40,464 nucleotides of DNA from Clostridiales bacterium (lineage in GTDB: Bacteria > Acidobacteriota > Aminicenantia > Aminicenantales > UBA8522): assembly GCA_029907205.1 (NCBI GenBank), contig JARYMI010000027.1, positions 1-40,464 of the forward strand, given 5' to 3'. Position 1 is the stretch's first letter. Every line of letters starts with the position of its first letter. A model generated the notes under the pieces. That model was not told the DNA's origin. It made no database searches and saw nothing but the letters and a program-made list of their open reading frames with translations. Both the position numbers and the translations under genes were made by a program. Below are positions 8,351-17,054 of the stretch, in pieces.

Positions 8351-8869
8351 CTAAAATTCCAACGGCGGCTTCACATCCTTGAAGCACAGGGACAGCGTGT
8401 CGAGGATGCGCTGCTCGATCTTGGAGAGAGGAAGAGAGGAAACCTCGGAGATTTCGGCCGCGAGCAGCTCCTTGGCTTTTTCCAGCATCTTTTTTTCCCG
8501 AAAAGAAAGGGGCTTGGTCAGGCTTAGGTAGTAGAGGCTTTTGAGGACGCTTGCCATGTCGAAGATCGTGCCCGAACGCATTAAATTAATATGTTCCTTG
8601 TACCGGCCTTTCCAGTCGGTCGTCACGTCCACCTGCCTTTTTTTCAGGAACCTGAAGATGTCTTCGACAGAATCCTCGGAGACCGGTTTGCGGATGCCGA
8701 TTTCATCGGTATTGGTGGCAGGCACTAAAACAAGGGCATTATTGGCCAGAATCCTGACGTGGTAGATTTTGAACTTTTCGCTAAAGAGGTTTTCCTCTTG
8801 GATGTCTTCGATGACGGCGAGGCCTTGATTGGGATAGATGATTCTATCCCCAACCTTGAACGATTTCAT
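8351..8869 (-). CDS. carD: CarD/CdnL family transcription regulator
   Basis: CarD/CdnL proteins bind the RNA polymerase beta subunit and stabilise open promoter complexes, mainly at rRNA and housekeeping promoters. The N-terminal RNAP-interaction (Tudor-like) domain is clear: FKVGDRIIYPNQGLAVIEDI, then LVLVPATN and IGIRKPVS. The helical C-terminal domain covers about residues 75-165 (WKGRYKEHINLMRSG, then LSFREKKMLEKA). The 172-residue length is typical. There is no ribosome-binding site before the ATG, and a strong promoter sits so close that the mRNA is probably leaderless. It is transcribed divergently from rpmH. Confidence 0.92.
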   Translation of the reverse strand: MKSFKVGDRIIYPNQGLAVIEDIQEENLFSEKFKIYHVRILANNALVLVPATNTDEIGIRKPVSEDSVEDIFRFLKKRQVDVTTDWKGRYKEHINLMRSGTIFDMASVLKSLYYLSLTKPLSFREKKMLEKAKELLAAEISEVSSLPLSKIEQRILDTLSLCFKDVKPPLEF

Positions 8870-8876
8870 TGATAAA

Positions 8877-8905
8877 ATTATAGTCTAACCACCCTGGATA
8901 GTCAA
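8877..8905 (-). promoter_or_regulatory. Predicted carD promoter, possibly leaderless transcript
   Basis: The minus strand reads TTGACT (8900-8905), 17 bases, then a perfect TATAAT (8877-8882). The expected transcription start (near 8870) is at or one base before the carD ATG at 8869, and no Shine-Dalgarno sequence precedes it. Confidence 0.7.
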
Positions 8906-8910
8906 CACGC

Positions 8911-8939
8911 TTGACAGACGGGGCAAGCTTTATTAACAT
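8911..8939 (+). promoter_or_regulatory. Predicted promoter of the rpmH-rnpA-yidD-yidC-jag operon
   Basis: A perfect TTGACA at 8911-8916, 17 bases, then TAACAT at 8934-8939. Its -35 is only five bases from the divergent carD -35, so the two promoters are back to back and could compete for polymerase. Confidence 0.65.
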
Positions 8940-8966
8940 AAAGCCCTCTCGACGCAGGGCCGCATT

Positions 8967-9101
8967 ATGAAGAGCACGTTTAAGCCGAACGTGAGAAAAC
9001 GGAAGAAGACACACGGCTTTCGGGCGAGGATGAAAACCAAGGCTGGCCAGAAAGTCCTCAAGAACAGAAGAAAAAAGGGCAGGAAAAGAATCGCTGCCTG
9101 A
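8967..9101 (+). CDS. rpmH: 50S ribosomal protein L34
   Basis: A 44-residue, highly basic protein beginning [20 protein letters not shown] and ending KKGRKRIAA matches L34, which sits in the large ribosomal subunit near the exit tunnel. An AGGG site lies 7-8 bases upstream. The TGA overlaps the rnpA ATG by one base (TGATG). In many genomes dnaA is the next gene on the other side; here it is carD, divergent. Confidence 0.96.
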   Translation: MKSTFKPNVRKRKKTHGFRARMKTKAGQKVLKNRRKKGRKRIAA

Positions 9102-9457
9102 TGAGTGAAAGCTTCAATCCTCGAGAGAGGATCAGGAAGAAGAAGGATTTTTTATTCCTCTATAGAAAAGGCAACCGATACAAGGGAAAATATTTTAGTC
9201 TCATCTATCTTCCAAGCAGCTCGACTTTTTCCCGAGTGGGAGTTGTTGCCAGCAGAAAAGTCGGGAATGCCGCGACCAGGAATAAAGTCAAACGGTGGAT
9301 GAGAGAATTATTTCGAAGGAACAAAGGATTGCTCGACTTTCCCCTCGACATGCTCATCATTGCCCGGCCAGAAATGGGAGAAGTGAAGTGGGAAGAGTTG
9401 AAAGAGCAGTACTTGACTGCGGTCGAGAGAATTTTTAAGAAGAAAAAAGAGCGATGA
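9101..9457 (+). CDS. rnpA: Ribonuclease P protein component
   Basis: RnpA is the protein subunit of RNase P, which trims the 5' ends of tRNA precursors. The 118-residue protein has the N-terminal RIRKKKDFLFLYRKGNRYKG, the central VASRKVGNAATRNKVKRWMRE with the RNR-type RNA-binding motif, and a basic tail. It is coupled to rpmH by a one-base overlap and to yidD by an ATGA overlap. Confidence 0.96.
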   Translation: MSESFNPRERIRKKKDFLFLYRKGNRYKGKYFSLIYLPSSSTFSRVGVVASRKVGNAATRNKVKRWMRELFRRNKGLLDFPLDMLIIARPEMGEVKWEELKEQYLTAVERIFKKKKER

Positions 9458-9663
9458 AAAAGGTGGTGCTGACGGGCATCAGGCTTTACCAGGTGGTCCT
9501 CTCCCCTATCTTCGGCGGGCAGTGCCGTTTTTATCCGAGCTGTTCCTCTTACACTCTGGAAGCCGTCGCCAGGCACGGGGCGCTCAAAGGAGCTTTTCTC
9601 GGGGTCAAAAGATTGCTCAAGTGTCACCCCTTTCATCCGGGCGGAGTCGACCTGGTTCCGTAA
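9454..9663 (+). CDS. yidD: Membrane protein insertion efficiency factor YidD
   Basis: YidD is a small amphipathic inner-membrane-associated protein that helps YidC insert membrane proteins. The 69-residue protein keeps the cysteine-rich family signature GGQCRFYPSCSSYTLEA and the C-terminal LLKCHPFHPGG. It overlaps rnpA by 4 bases and lies 12 bases before the ATG of yidC, the canonical order. Confidence 0.95.
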   Translation: MKKVVLTGIRLYQVVLSPIFGGQCRFYPSCSSYTLEAVARHGALKGAFLGVKRLLKCHPFHPGGVDLVP

Positions 9664-9675
9664 GAGGTCTGTGTG

Positions 9676-11322
9676 ATGGAGAAGAGATTAGTTCTGGCCA
9701 TTGCCCTTTCCTTTCTTGTGCTCGTCCTTTATCAGGCGATTTTCTTGAGAAACAGGCCTCAGCCTGAAGAACCGGCGGCGCTGCCGCAGAAGCCCGTCGA
9801 GCTGGAAGAGATAGCCCCCGCCCTCAAACAGCCCGAGGCAAAGAAAGAAAGCCTTCCGGTTCTCCCGGCCGAGGTTGAGGAGGCCAGAGCCCAGGCTGAA
9901 GAGCAGGTCATTGTGGAGACGTCTCTTTACCAGGCAGTCTGGAGCAACCGCGGAGCGTCGCTCCGGAGCTGGACGTTGAAAACGCACAGGGACGACAACG
10001 GCGAAGACTTAGAGCTTGTCTCAGGCCGGGCTGTTCAGGCCGGCAAGTATCCCTTTTTCCTCGAGACTCAGGATCCTGAGCTGGACCTTGCCGCCAACGA
10101 CAGCCTCTATGTGCCCTCTGTTTTTCGGCTGAACCTTCGAGACGGAGAAAAGGGAGAGGTTAAATTTTATTATTCCGATGGGAATACTATAACAATAGAA
10201 AAAATCTTTGTCTTCACCGGCGGAACCTACGCTTTCGACGTCCGGATGAGCGTGTGGAAAGACGGCCGGGAAGTTGAACCGCGGCTTCTCTGGGGCCCGG
10301 GAATCGGCAACCCGTTGCCATCGGACAAGCGGCATCAGTTCGGGGGTGGAAGCGGAGTTGCTGTCCTGGCAGCTAACAGAGTCTACCGTCTGGATGAGAG
10401 GAAGGTCAAGCCGGAAACGAGCGCTGTCAACTTTGCCGACTGGGCCGCTTACGAGGACAACTACATGACGGCGCTCTTCCTTACCCCGGGCCAGCGGGGC
10501 AGCGCGCGTATCCAGCAAGAAGGCGGCGACCAACAGACAGCCTTTTTCTTTCTTTCCGTAAGCCGGCCTGAGAGGGCTTACCTCGGGCCAAAAGAATCCG
10601 GCCGCTTGAAAGAGTTCGGGCACGGCGCAAAAAAAATAATAAATTTCGGCTTCTTCGGTGCTATTGCCGAGGTTCTCCTTGTGTCCATCCAATTTATCCA
10701 TAAATATATCCCCAACTGGGGTTTTTCCATCATCATCCTGACCCTGGTGATCAAGATTCTCTTTTTCCCGCTGACTTACAGCAGCACAAAGTCCATGGCC
10801 AAGATGCAGGAACTCCAGCCCAAGATAAAAGCTCTGAGAGCCAAGTACAAAAAAGCTAAACAGGATATTTCCCAGCGGCGCCAGATGAACGAGGAGATGA
10901 TGCGGCTCTACAAAGAGCACGGCATCAACCCGGCTGGCGGCTGTCTGCCCATCCTGATTCAGATTCCGGTGTTCTGGGGTTTTTTCAGGCTGCTGGTCAT
11001 TGGTATCGAATTCAGGCAAAGCCCGTTCATTCTCTGGATCAAGGACCTTTCCGTCAAAGATCCTTATTATGTCACACCGATATTAATGGGCATGACGCAG
11101 TTCATCAGCCAGAAGATGACGCCGACCTCTGCTGACCCGGCCCAGGCCAGGATAATGCTCATCATGCCTGTCATCATGACTGTTTTTTTCATGAATTTTC
11201 AGAGCGGGCTGGTCCTCTATTGGCTGACCAACAACGTCCTTCAGATAGGCCAGCAGTACATCATGAACCGGATGATGGGCAAAAAAAAGAGAGAAGCGCA
11301 TGGAAAAAAACGGAAAAGGTGA
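9676..11322 (+). CDS. yidC: Membrane protein insertase YidC (diderm type)
   Basis: YidC inserts and folds inner-membrane proteins, alone or with SecYEG. About 548 residues. The first transmembrane helix (LVLAIALSFLVLVLYQAIF) is followed by a large periplasmic P1 domain to about residue 330. The conserved C-terminal five-helix core follows, with NWGFSIIILTLVIKILFFPL, GGCLPILIQIPVFWGFFRLL and FQSGLVLYWLTNN. The P1 domain is typical of Gram-negative YidC. I use ATG 9676, which has an AAGAGG site at good spacing; a GTG one codon earlier is possible. The lysine-rich tail overlaps jag by 23 bases. Confidence 0.96.
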   Translation: MEKRLVLAIALSFLVLVLYQAIFLRNRPQPEEPAALPQKPVELEEIAPALKQPEAKKESLPVLPAEVEEARAQAEEQVIVETSLYQAVWSNRGASLRSWTLKTHRDDNGEDLELVSGRAVQAGKYPFFLETQDPELDLAANDSLYVPSVFRLNLRDGEKGEVKFYYSDGNTITIEKIFVFTGGTYAFDVRMSVWKDGREVEPRLLWGPGIGNPLPSDKRHQFGGGSGVAVLAANRVYRLDERKVKPETSAVNFADWAAYEDNYMTALFLTPGQRGSARIQQEGGDQQTAFFFLSVSRPERAYLGPKESGRLKEFGHGAKKIINFGFFGAIAEVLLVSIQFIHKYIPNWGFSIIILTLVIKILFFPLTYSSTKSMAKMQELQPKIKALRAKYKKAKQDISQRRQMNEEMMRLYKEHGINPAGGCLPILIQIPVFWGFFRLLVIGIEFRQSPFILWIKDLSVKDPYYVTPILMGMTQFISQKMTPTSADPAQARIMLIMPVIMTVFFMNFQSGLVLYWLTNNVLQIGQQYIMNRMMGKKKREAHGKKRKR

Positions 11323-11932
11323 CGAGCTTCAGGAATTCAAGGGGAAGAACCTGGACGAAGCCCTGGGCCAGGCCGAGCACGTTCTCAAAATGCCCAGGGA
11401 GAAACTGAATTATGAAATAGTGACGGCGAAGACCAAGCTCTTCGGCATCAGGGGCAAAGAGATCGTCATCCGGGCCTGGCCAAAAAAAGAGCTCGATGCC
11501 CGAAGCGTCGATGATTTCCTGGAAAGAATACTCCCTCATTTTCCGCTCCAGTTGACCTACCAGGTTAAAAAGAAGAATGAAACGATTTACATTATTTTTA
11601 ACGGTGAGGACAAAAACCTGCTTCTCCGCAAGGACGGAGCCTTGCTGTTAGCTTTTCAGCATCTTTTGAACAAGATTTCGCCGCACAAAGTGCAGGTTGA
11701 CTGCGAATTCTACAGGCGGAGGAAGGAAAAAAGGCTGAGGGAATTTGCCCAGGAGGTCGCATACCAGGTGAGCGAGACGGGCAAGAACGAAATCCTCGAC
11801 CTCATGAACCCGTACGAAAGGCGGATCGTTCATATCGCCGTGAACCAGGTTCCCGGGATAACGAGCGAGAGCATCGGGGAGGGGTTTCTCAAGAGGGTCA
11901 AGATTTTCCCCATCAACAAAGCTGACGGCTGA
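11300..11932 (+). CDS. jag: Jag/KhpB family RNA-binding protein
   Basis: Jag (SpoIIIJ-associated, KhpB) is a cytoplasmic RNA-binding protein usually encoded next to yidC. Three parts are visible. The Jag-N domain covers residues about 8-55 (EFKGKNLDEALGQAEHVL, and TAKTKLFGIRGKE). A KH domain of the Jag type spans about 75-145. The C-terminal R3H domain spans about 150-208 (DLMNPYERRIVHIAV, then ITSESIGEGFLKRVKIFP). The 210-residue length is normal. It is the last gene of the rpmH operon and is followed by a 275-base gap with strong inverted repeats. Confidence 0.93.
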   Translation: MEKNGKGDELQEFKGKNLDEALGQAEHVLKMPREKLNYEIVTAKTKLFGIRGKEIVIRAWPKKELDARSVDDFLERILPHFPLQLTYQVKKKNETIYIIFNGEDKNLLLRKDGALLLAFQHLLNKISPHKVQVDCEFYRRRKEKRLREFAQEVAYQVSETGKNEILDLMNPYERRIVHIAVNQVPGITSESIGEGFLKRVKIFPINKADG

Positions 11933-12059
11933 GCCTCCAATAGCGCTTTCATACATGCCGATAGAAACTTCTTGGGTAGCGAATGAGCTTGCGCTTCTGC
12001 AAAATCGGCGCGATAAGCCAACACCCGATGGGTGGCGAGGTTTCGGGGGTCGACCTTTC

Positions 12060-12148
12060 CCGAGACGCTGACCGTCGTTCCCCTCTTAATTCCCTAAGAG
12101 GGGCAGGGAAGATTAATGCATAATAAATAAAGTTCGGAAGCGTCTCGG
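12060..12148. other. Nested inverted repeats between jag and mnmE (candidate structured RNA)
   Basis: An outer perfect 10-base pair of arms (CCGAGACGCT at 12060-12069 and AGCGTCTCGG at 12139-12148) encloses an inner perfect 9-base stem with a 6-base loop (CCCCTCTTA at 12080-12088, TAAGAGGGG at 12095-12103). A further CACCC/GGGTG mini-stem lies just upstream near 12032-12044. There is no T-run after the inner stem, so it is not a standard terminator. It could be a small RNA, a 3' processing structure of the jag message or a regulatory site before mnmE. I do not recognise a known RNA family. Confidence 0.45.
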
Positions 12149-12168
12149 AATTATTACCCGAGCGATTG

Positions 12169-12197
12169 TTTACTAATTCCGTTTTCTTCTTTAAAAT
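12169..12197 (+). promoter_or_regulatory. Predicted mnmE promoter, near-leaderless
   Basis: TTTACT at 12169-12174, a 17-base spacer, then TAAAAT at 12192-12197 (4 of 6 and 5 of 6 matches). The expected start near 12204 leaves only a few bases before the mnmE ATG at 12208. That ATG has no Shine-Dalgarno sequence. Confidence 0.45.
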
Positions 12198-12207
12198 TGA
12201 TTTTTAG

Positions 12208-13575
12208 ATGCTTGAAGACACGATTATTGCTATTTCTACCCCGGCAGGTTACGGAGGCCTGGGGATCGTCCGGCTGAGCGGCGAGAGGGCCCTTGGCATC
12301 GCCAGAAAGATCTTTAAACCCAAGAAAAATCGAGGGAGAATACCGCCGCGCAGCCTTGTCTTGGGCGAGGTTTATGACAGGGAAAAGGATGAGTCGATCG
12401 ACGAAGCCTACCTTGTCTTCTTCCCGAAGCCGAGATCCTACACCTGTGAGAACGCGGTCGAAATCACCTGTCATGGAAGCCCTGTCATCTTAGAGGAGGT
12501 GGTTCGCCTGGGTATCAGGGCCGGAGCCAGGCCAGCTCATCCGGGTGAATTCACGCTTAGAGCGTACCTCCGGGGCAGGATCGACATCCTCCAGGCCGAA
12601 GCTGTCAACGACCTCATCACCGCCGCGTCGCTCGAACAAGCAAAGATTTCTTTTGGACAGTTGAAGGGAAAGCTATCGCGCAAGATAGGAGAATTAAGGA
12701 GGAAAATCATTAATGTTCTGAGCCAGGTTGAAGCTGCTATCGAATTTCCTGAGGATGGACTTCCGATTGGGCCTGAGCACATCGGCCAAAGCCTCAAAGA
12801 AGTCATCGCGGCGATTGGAAGACTCATCGAAAGTTACGAGGCCGGGAGAACGATGACTGAAGGACTGAGCCTGGCAATCGTGGGCAAGGCCAATGTCGGG
12901 AAATCCACTCTTTTTAACGCTCTTTTGGATGAAGAAAGGGCGATTGTCAGCCCTTATCCTGGAACAACGAGGGATTATCTCAGGGAAAGGATGACCATCA
13001 AGGGATCTGTTTTTCAGCTCGTGGATATGGCCGGGCTCGATAAGCCCTCTCACCCCATAGAAGAAGAGGGAATCAGAAGAGGCCTGGATCTCGCTTCGAG
13101 GGCAGACGGTATCCTCCTTGTTCTTGATTCTTCGCGGCCAGAAACTCAGGCTGACTTGAGGCTGATCAGGAATTACAGGCATAAAAAAACAATTTTCTTA
13201 TTCAACAAATGCGACCTGACTGGAAAAATCGACAAAGAGAAGTGCAAGGCTCTGGACAGGAAGAAGCCTTGGCTTGACATCTCTGCGTTGAACGGGACAA
13301 ACCTGGGAAAACTCAAAGAGGCGATTCATCGAGTTTTTGTCCCCAAAGCCGCTGCCGGGGAAGAAGTCATTTTCCACCAGAGGCAGAAATTCCTACTCGA
13401 AAAGGCCCTCATTCCTTTAGAGCAAGCCCTAAAGCTTATGGACCAGGGGTATACGGAGGAAATGGTGGCAGAGGAAATCCGCCAGGCGCTTCCGGCCATC
13501 AGTAGCCTGACCGGAGAGATCAGGCCAGATGACGTTATCAACAGTATTTTCAGTCGGTTCTGTGTCGGGAAATGA
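12208..13575 (+). CDS. mnmE: tRNA modification GTPase MnmE
   Basis: MnmE works with MnmG to make 5-carboxymethylaminomethyluridine and related modifications at U34 of tRNAs. The 455-residue protein has the N-terminal folate-binding domain ([19 protein letters not shown]). The embedded Ras-like G domain has G1 GKANVGKST at 226-234, G2/switch PGTTRDY, G3 DMAG and G4 NKCD. The C-terminal CxGK motif is complete (FCVGK, C452). It overlaps mnmG by 4 bases (ATGA). The ATG lacks a ribosome-binding site and lies just after a predicted promoter. Confidence 0.97.
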   Translation: MLEDTIIAISTPAGYGGLGIVRLSGERALGIARKIFKPKKNRGRIPPRSLVLGEVYDREKDESIDEAYLVFFPKPRSYTCENAVEITCHGSPVILEEVVRLGIRAGARPAHPGEFTLRAYLRGRIDILQAEAVNDLITAASLEQAKISFGQLKGKLSRKIGELRRKIINVLSQVEAAIEFPEDGLPIGPEHIGQSLKEVIAAIGRLIESYEAGRTMTEGLSLAIVGKANVGKSTLFNALLDEERAIVSPYPGTTRDYLRERMTIKGSVFQLVDMAGLDKPSHPIEEEGIRRGLDLASRADGILLVLDSSRPETQADLRLIRNYRHKKTIFLFNKCDLTGKIDKEKCKALDRKKPWLDISALNGTNLGKLKEAIHRVFVPKAAAGEEVIFHQRQKFLLEKALIPLEQALKLMDQGYTEEMVAEEIRQALPAISSLTGEIRPDDVINSIFSRFCVGK

Positions 13576-15455
13576 ACCGGAAAAGGTCTGAAGCTTTTGA
13601 TTTCGATGTCATCGTGGTCGGCGCAGGGCACGCTGGCTGCGAAGCAGCTTATGCTGCAAGCAAAATGGGCCTTCAGGCCCTTCTTATAACCATTCACCTG
13701 GAGACCGTTGCGCAGATGTCCTGCAACCCGGCTATCGGCGGCCTGGCCAAGGGACATTTAGTGCGGGAGGTCGATGCTCTCGGCGGCCTCATGGGCCTTC
13801 TGGCAGATGAGACAGGAATTCAGTTCAGGCTGCTTAACCGCAGCCGTGGAGGCGCTGTCCAGGCGCCGCGCGCCCAGTGCGATAAGGCGCTCTACCGGTT
13901 AACCATGAAAAAACGACTTGAAGAAACGCCCAACTTAACCCTCTTTCAAGCGATTGTGACAGAGGTGCTTGTTTCTGGAGCTAAGGCGAAGGGCGTCAGA
14001 ACTATGGACGGAAACTCTATATCAGCAAAGGCAGTCATCCTATCGCCCGGGACGTTCCTGAACGGGCTTATCCACATGGGACTGCATTCTTATCCGGCGG
14101 GCAGGGCGAACGAGCCCGCCGCAGTCGAGCTGAGCGACAGCTTGAAGAGGTTAGGACTCAAGATGTTCCGGCTGAAAACAGGGACGCCGATGAGGCTTGA
14201 CAAGCACTCGATCGGCTGGGAGGTTTTCACTCCCCAGCCTGGAGATGAAGTGCCTGTCCCCTTCTCTTTCCGCACCCGCAGGGCTCTGGAAAACAAAGTC
14301 CTGTGCCACCTTGGCTACACTAATGCTCGGGCTCACGAGGTCATCCAGAAAAACCTGGATAAGTCGCCGCTTTACAGCGGCAAGATCACTGGCATCGGAC
14401 CGCGTTACTGCCCTTCCATAGAGGACAAAGTCGTCAAGTTCCCGCACCACGAGCGTCACCAGTTTTTCCTCGAGCCCGAGGGCTTGAGCACCTCAGAAAT
14501 CTATGTCAATGGCCTGTCATCAAGCCTTCCTTTCGAGGTCCAAAAGGAAATCCTGGAGAACATTCCTGGCCTGGAGAGCGCAAAAATCCTCAGGCCGGCC
14601 TACGGAATCGAGTATGACGCTGTCTCGCCGGTTGAGCTCAAACACAGTTTGGAAACTCGCAAAATCGAGAATCTCTATCTTGCTGGGCAGATTAACGGGA
14701 CTTCCGGATATGAAGAGGCAGCTGCGCAGGGACTTATGGCCGGGATTAATGCCGCCTTGAAAATAAAGAAGAAAGCGCCGCTTCTTTTCGGCCGGCATGA
14801 AGCCTATATCGGAGTCCTTATTGATGACCTGGTAACAAAGGGAGTCGAGGAACCATACAGGATGTTCACTTCGCGAGCTGAACATAGGTTACTGCTGAGG
14901 GCAGACAATGCTGACCAAAGGCTCATCGGCTATGGGTTCGAGCTGGGGCTTATCGGCAAAGAGGATTTTCGGGCATATCTTGAAAAAAAGGCAAGACTAA
15001 AACGCGTTTTCACTTTTCTCCAGGAAAAAAAGGTCAGGGTCGGCAATAAAGAGAAAATTTCTCTTCGGGACTGGCTAAAAAAACCTCATGTGAGAATCGA
15101 AAATGTGCTAAAATATGCAAAACTTCCTGTTCAATTGTCTGACGAGGAAAGGAGAGCCGTTGAGTTCGAAGTTAAATATGAAGGGTATGTTAGACGGCAG
15201 GAAAAAGAAATTGTTAGGATGAGAAAAATGGACAGGGTAAAAATCCCAGAAGGGCTGAATTTCCGCGAAATTCCTGGGCTAACCCGAGAAGCGGTTGAAA
15301 AGATGGAGAGTTTCAGGCCGAAATCAGTAGGTCAGGCCAAGAGAATACCCGGGCTGACGCCAGCCGCAATAGTCAATATTTGTTTGTTCCTTAAAGCCAG
15401 GGCGAGAAAAAACTCGGGCAAGGGACGTCCTGTTCCACGTGAAACATTGAGCTGA
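13572..15455 (+). CDS. mnmG: tRNA uridine-5-carboxymethylaminomethyl modification enzyme MnmG (GidA)
   Basis: MnmG is the FAD- and NADH-dependent partner of MnmE in wobble-uridine modification. The 627-residue length is full. The FAD-binding motif [18 protein letters not shown] is near the N-terminus, followed by [24 protein letters not shown]. Also present are the tRNA/FAD-contact stretch RNTSRAEHR-type ([21 protein letters not shown]) and the C-terminal GAD-like helical domain with [13 protein letters not shown]. Its last codons contain a parS site, so part of its 3' end is under a second constraint. Confidence 0.97.
   Translation: MNRKRSEAFDFDVIVVGAGHAGCEAAYAASKMGLQALLITIHLETVAQMSCNPAIGGLAKGHLVREVDALGGLMGLLADETGIQFRLLNRSRGGAVQAPRAQCDKALYRLTMKKRLEETPNLTLFQAIVTEVLVSGAKAKGVRTMDGNSISAKAVILSPGTFLNGLIHMGLHSYPAGRANEPAAVELSDSLKRLGLKMFRLKTGTPMRLDKHSIGWEVFTPQPGDEVPVPFSFRTRRALENKVLCHLGYTNARAHEVIQKNLDKSPLYSGKITGIGPRYCPSIEDKVVKFPHHERHQFFLEPEGLSTSEIYVNGLSSSLPFEVQKEILENIPGLESAKILRPAYGIEYDAVSPVELKHSLETRKIENLYLAGQINGTSGYEEAAAQGLMAGINAALKIKKKAPLLFGRHEAYIGVLIDDLVTKGVEEPYRMFTSRAEHRLLLRADNADQRLIGYGFELGLIGKEDFRAYLEKKARLKRVFTFLQEKKVRVGNKEKISLRDWLKKPHVRIENVLKYAKLPVQLSDEERRAVEFEVKYEGYVRRQEKEIVRMRKMDRVKIPEGLNFREIPGLTREAVEKMESFRPKSVGQAKRIPGLTPAAIVNICLFLKARARKNSGKGRPVPRETLS
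15431..15446. promoter_or_regulatory. parS: parS centromere site
   Basis: TGTTCCACGTGAAACA differs from the near-universal parS TGTTTCACGTGAAACA at a single position and keeps the CACGTG core. It is located in the last codons of mnmG, 11 bases before the parA ATG and right beside parB. ParB loads here and spreads, marking the origin region for segregation. Confidence 0.9.
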
Positions 15456-15456
15456 A

Positions 15457-16212
15457 ATGGCTAAAGTCATTGCTGTCGCCAACCAGAAAGGTGGAGTTGG
15501 GAAGACGACCACCGTGGTCAACCTTGCCGCCGCCTTGGCCTTGAAGAACAACCGGGCGCTGGTTATTGACCTTGATCCTCAGGGAATGGCAACAGCCAGC
15601 CTGGGGAAGACAAAAGAGGTGCGAAAGGGAATCTATCAGGCCATGATGAACGGCCGGGATATGTTAGAGCTCATCCAGGGGACTGAACTTGACAACTATT
15701 ACCTTTGCCCGGGGTCGCCGGAGCTGGCCGGGGTCGAAGTCGAGCTCTTCAACCTGGAAAAAAGAGAGCGGAAGCTGCGCGATGCTTTAGAAAAAATCAG
15801 GCGGCAGTTTCATTATATTTTCATCGATTGCCCTCCTTCTCTGGGTTTCTTAACTATAAATGCGTTGACCGCAGCCGATTCAGTCTTGATCCCCATCCAG
15901 TGTGAATTCCTCTGCATGGAGGGAATTCCAGACCTGCTGGCGATTTTTGACCAGGTGAGGACTTATTTCAACCCTTCTCTTTCTATCGAGGGAATCGTCC
16001 TGACAATGTACGACGAAAGGACAAACCTTTCAAAACAGGTGGCTGAAGAGATTCGGCGGTCTCTTAAAACGCTTGTTTTCCAGGTTGTTATCCCGAGGAG
16101 CGTGAGGCTGGCTGAGGCGCCAAGCTTTGGCCGGCCCATCGTCCTGTATGATATCAAATCCAGGGGAGCTGAAGCTTATCTCGACCTGGCTCAGGAGATG
16201 ATGAAAAAATGA
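15457..16212 (+). CDS. parA: Chromosome partitioning ATPase ParA (Soj)
   Basis: ParA is a Walker-type ATPase that dimerises with ATP, binds DNA non-specifically and pulls ParB-parS complexes apart. The 251-residue protein has the deviant Walker A motif KGGVGKTT (residues 11-18), the switch region DLDPQGMATASLG and Walker B FIDCPPSLG. It is followed by parB with a 4-base ATGA overlap and preceded by parS. The short form without an N-terminal HTH is the chromosomal type. Confidence 0.97.
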   Translation: MAKVIAVANQKGGVGKTTTVVNLAAALALKNNRALVIDLDPQGMATASLGKTKEVRKGIYQAMMNGRDMLELIQGTELDNYYLCPGSPELAGVEVELFNLEKRERKLRDALEKIRRQFHYIFIDCPPSLGFLTINALTAADSVLIPIQCEFLCMEGIPDLLAIFDQVRTYFNPSLSIEGIVLTMYDERTNLSKQVAEEIRRSLKTLVFQVVIPRSVRLAEAPSFGRPIVLYDIKSRGAEAYLDLAQEMMKK

Positions 16213-17054
16213 CCAAGAAGGCTTTGGGAAAAGGCTTGGGAGTGTTCTTGCCCGATGATTACGGGATTCTGAAGGATGAACGGTATGCCGAGGTGGATAT
16301 TGACTCTATTATAGCGAACCCGATGCAACCACGGCTAAAGTTTGATGCCGCGTCAATCGAAGAGCTGGCACAGTCGATTAAAGAGGCCGGCATTCTTCAG
16401 CCGATCTTAGTTGTGCCAGAAAATGATCAGTACAGGATAATTGTGGGCGAGCGAAGATGGCGGGCAGCCCTGAAAGCTGGTTTGAAGAAAATCCCTGTCC
16501 TCATTCGTTCCATCCCAAGAGAGCGACAGCTCGAAGTTTCTCTCGTCGAGAACCTCCACCGCGAGGACCTGAATCCCCTGGAAATCGCCTTTGTTTACAA
16601 GAGAATGATAGATGAACTCGGTTTCACTCATGAAGAGATTGCCGAGAGAGTCAGCAAAGACCGGTCTTCCGTGACCAATTATCTGCGTCTGCTCTCGCTT
16701 CCAAAAAGCATACAGGATTACCTTGCTGAGAACAAGATTTCGATGGGACATGCCAGAGCCCTGGCCTCTCTTGATAACGCCGGCGTCCAGGCAGAAGTCG
16801 CTCAGCAGATTGTCAACAAGGACCTGAACGTGAGAGAAACTGAGAGGTTGATTTCAAGGCTGAAGAGAGCTCCTGCCAAAACAAGAAGGGAGTCATTCGA
16901 CCCAAACCTTCAGGCGGTGGAAGAGGAGCTCATCAGGCTATTAGGAACTAAGGTGGCAATATCTGGAAGCCAAAAAAGAGGGACGATCAAGATCTTCTAT
17001 TTTTCTCTGGACGATTTGAACAGGATATACGAAAAAATCAAAGGAGAGGCATGA
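16209..17054 (+). CDS. parB: Chromosome partitioning protein ParB (Spo0J)
   Basis: ParB is a CTP-dependent DNA clamp that loads at parS. In its 281 residues the ParB/Srx N-terminal domain has NPMQPRLKFD, the C-box-like IVGERRWRAA and the ENLHREDLNPLE stretch. The parS-reading HTH reads FTHEEIAERVSKDRSSVTNY, and a C-terminal dimerisation region ends near KGEA. It begins KKALGKGLGVFLPD, typical of chromosomal ParB. It overlaps parA and the bactofilin gene by 4 bases each, so parA-parB-bactofilin are translated together. Confidence 0.96.
   Translation: MTKKALGKGLGVFLPDDYGILKDERYAEVDIDSIIANPMQPRLKFDAASIEELAQSIKEAGILQPILVVPENDQYRIIVGERRWRAALKAGLKKIPVLIRSIPRERQLEVSLVENLHREDLNPLEIAFVYKRMIDELGFTHEEIAERVSKDRSSVTNYLRLLSLPKSIQDYLAENKISMGHARALASLDNAGVQAEVAQQIVNKDLNVRETERLISRLKRAPAKTRRESFDPNLQAVEEELIRLLGTKVAISGSQKRGTIKIFYFSLDDLNRIYEKIKGEA

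Noticed and set aside
12080..12103. Inner stem as a rho-independent terminator of the rpmH operon
   Set aside because: The stem is strong, but CAGGGAAG follows instead of a T-run.
14068..14076. Perfect DnaA box TTATCCACA inside mnmG, plus TTATCCATA in yidC
   Set aside because: These are single boxes within coding codons, with no cluster and no A/T-rich unwinding region beside them. Not enough to call an origin.
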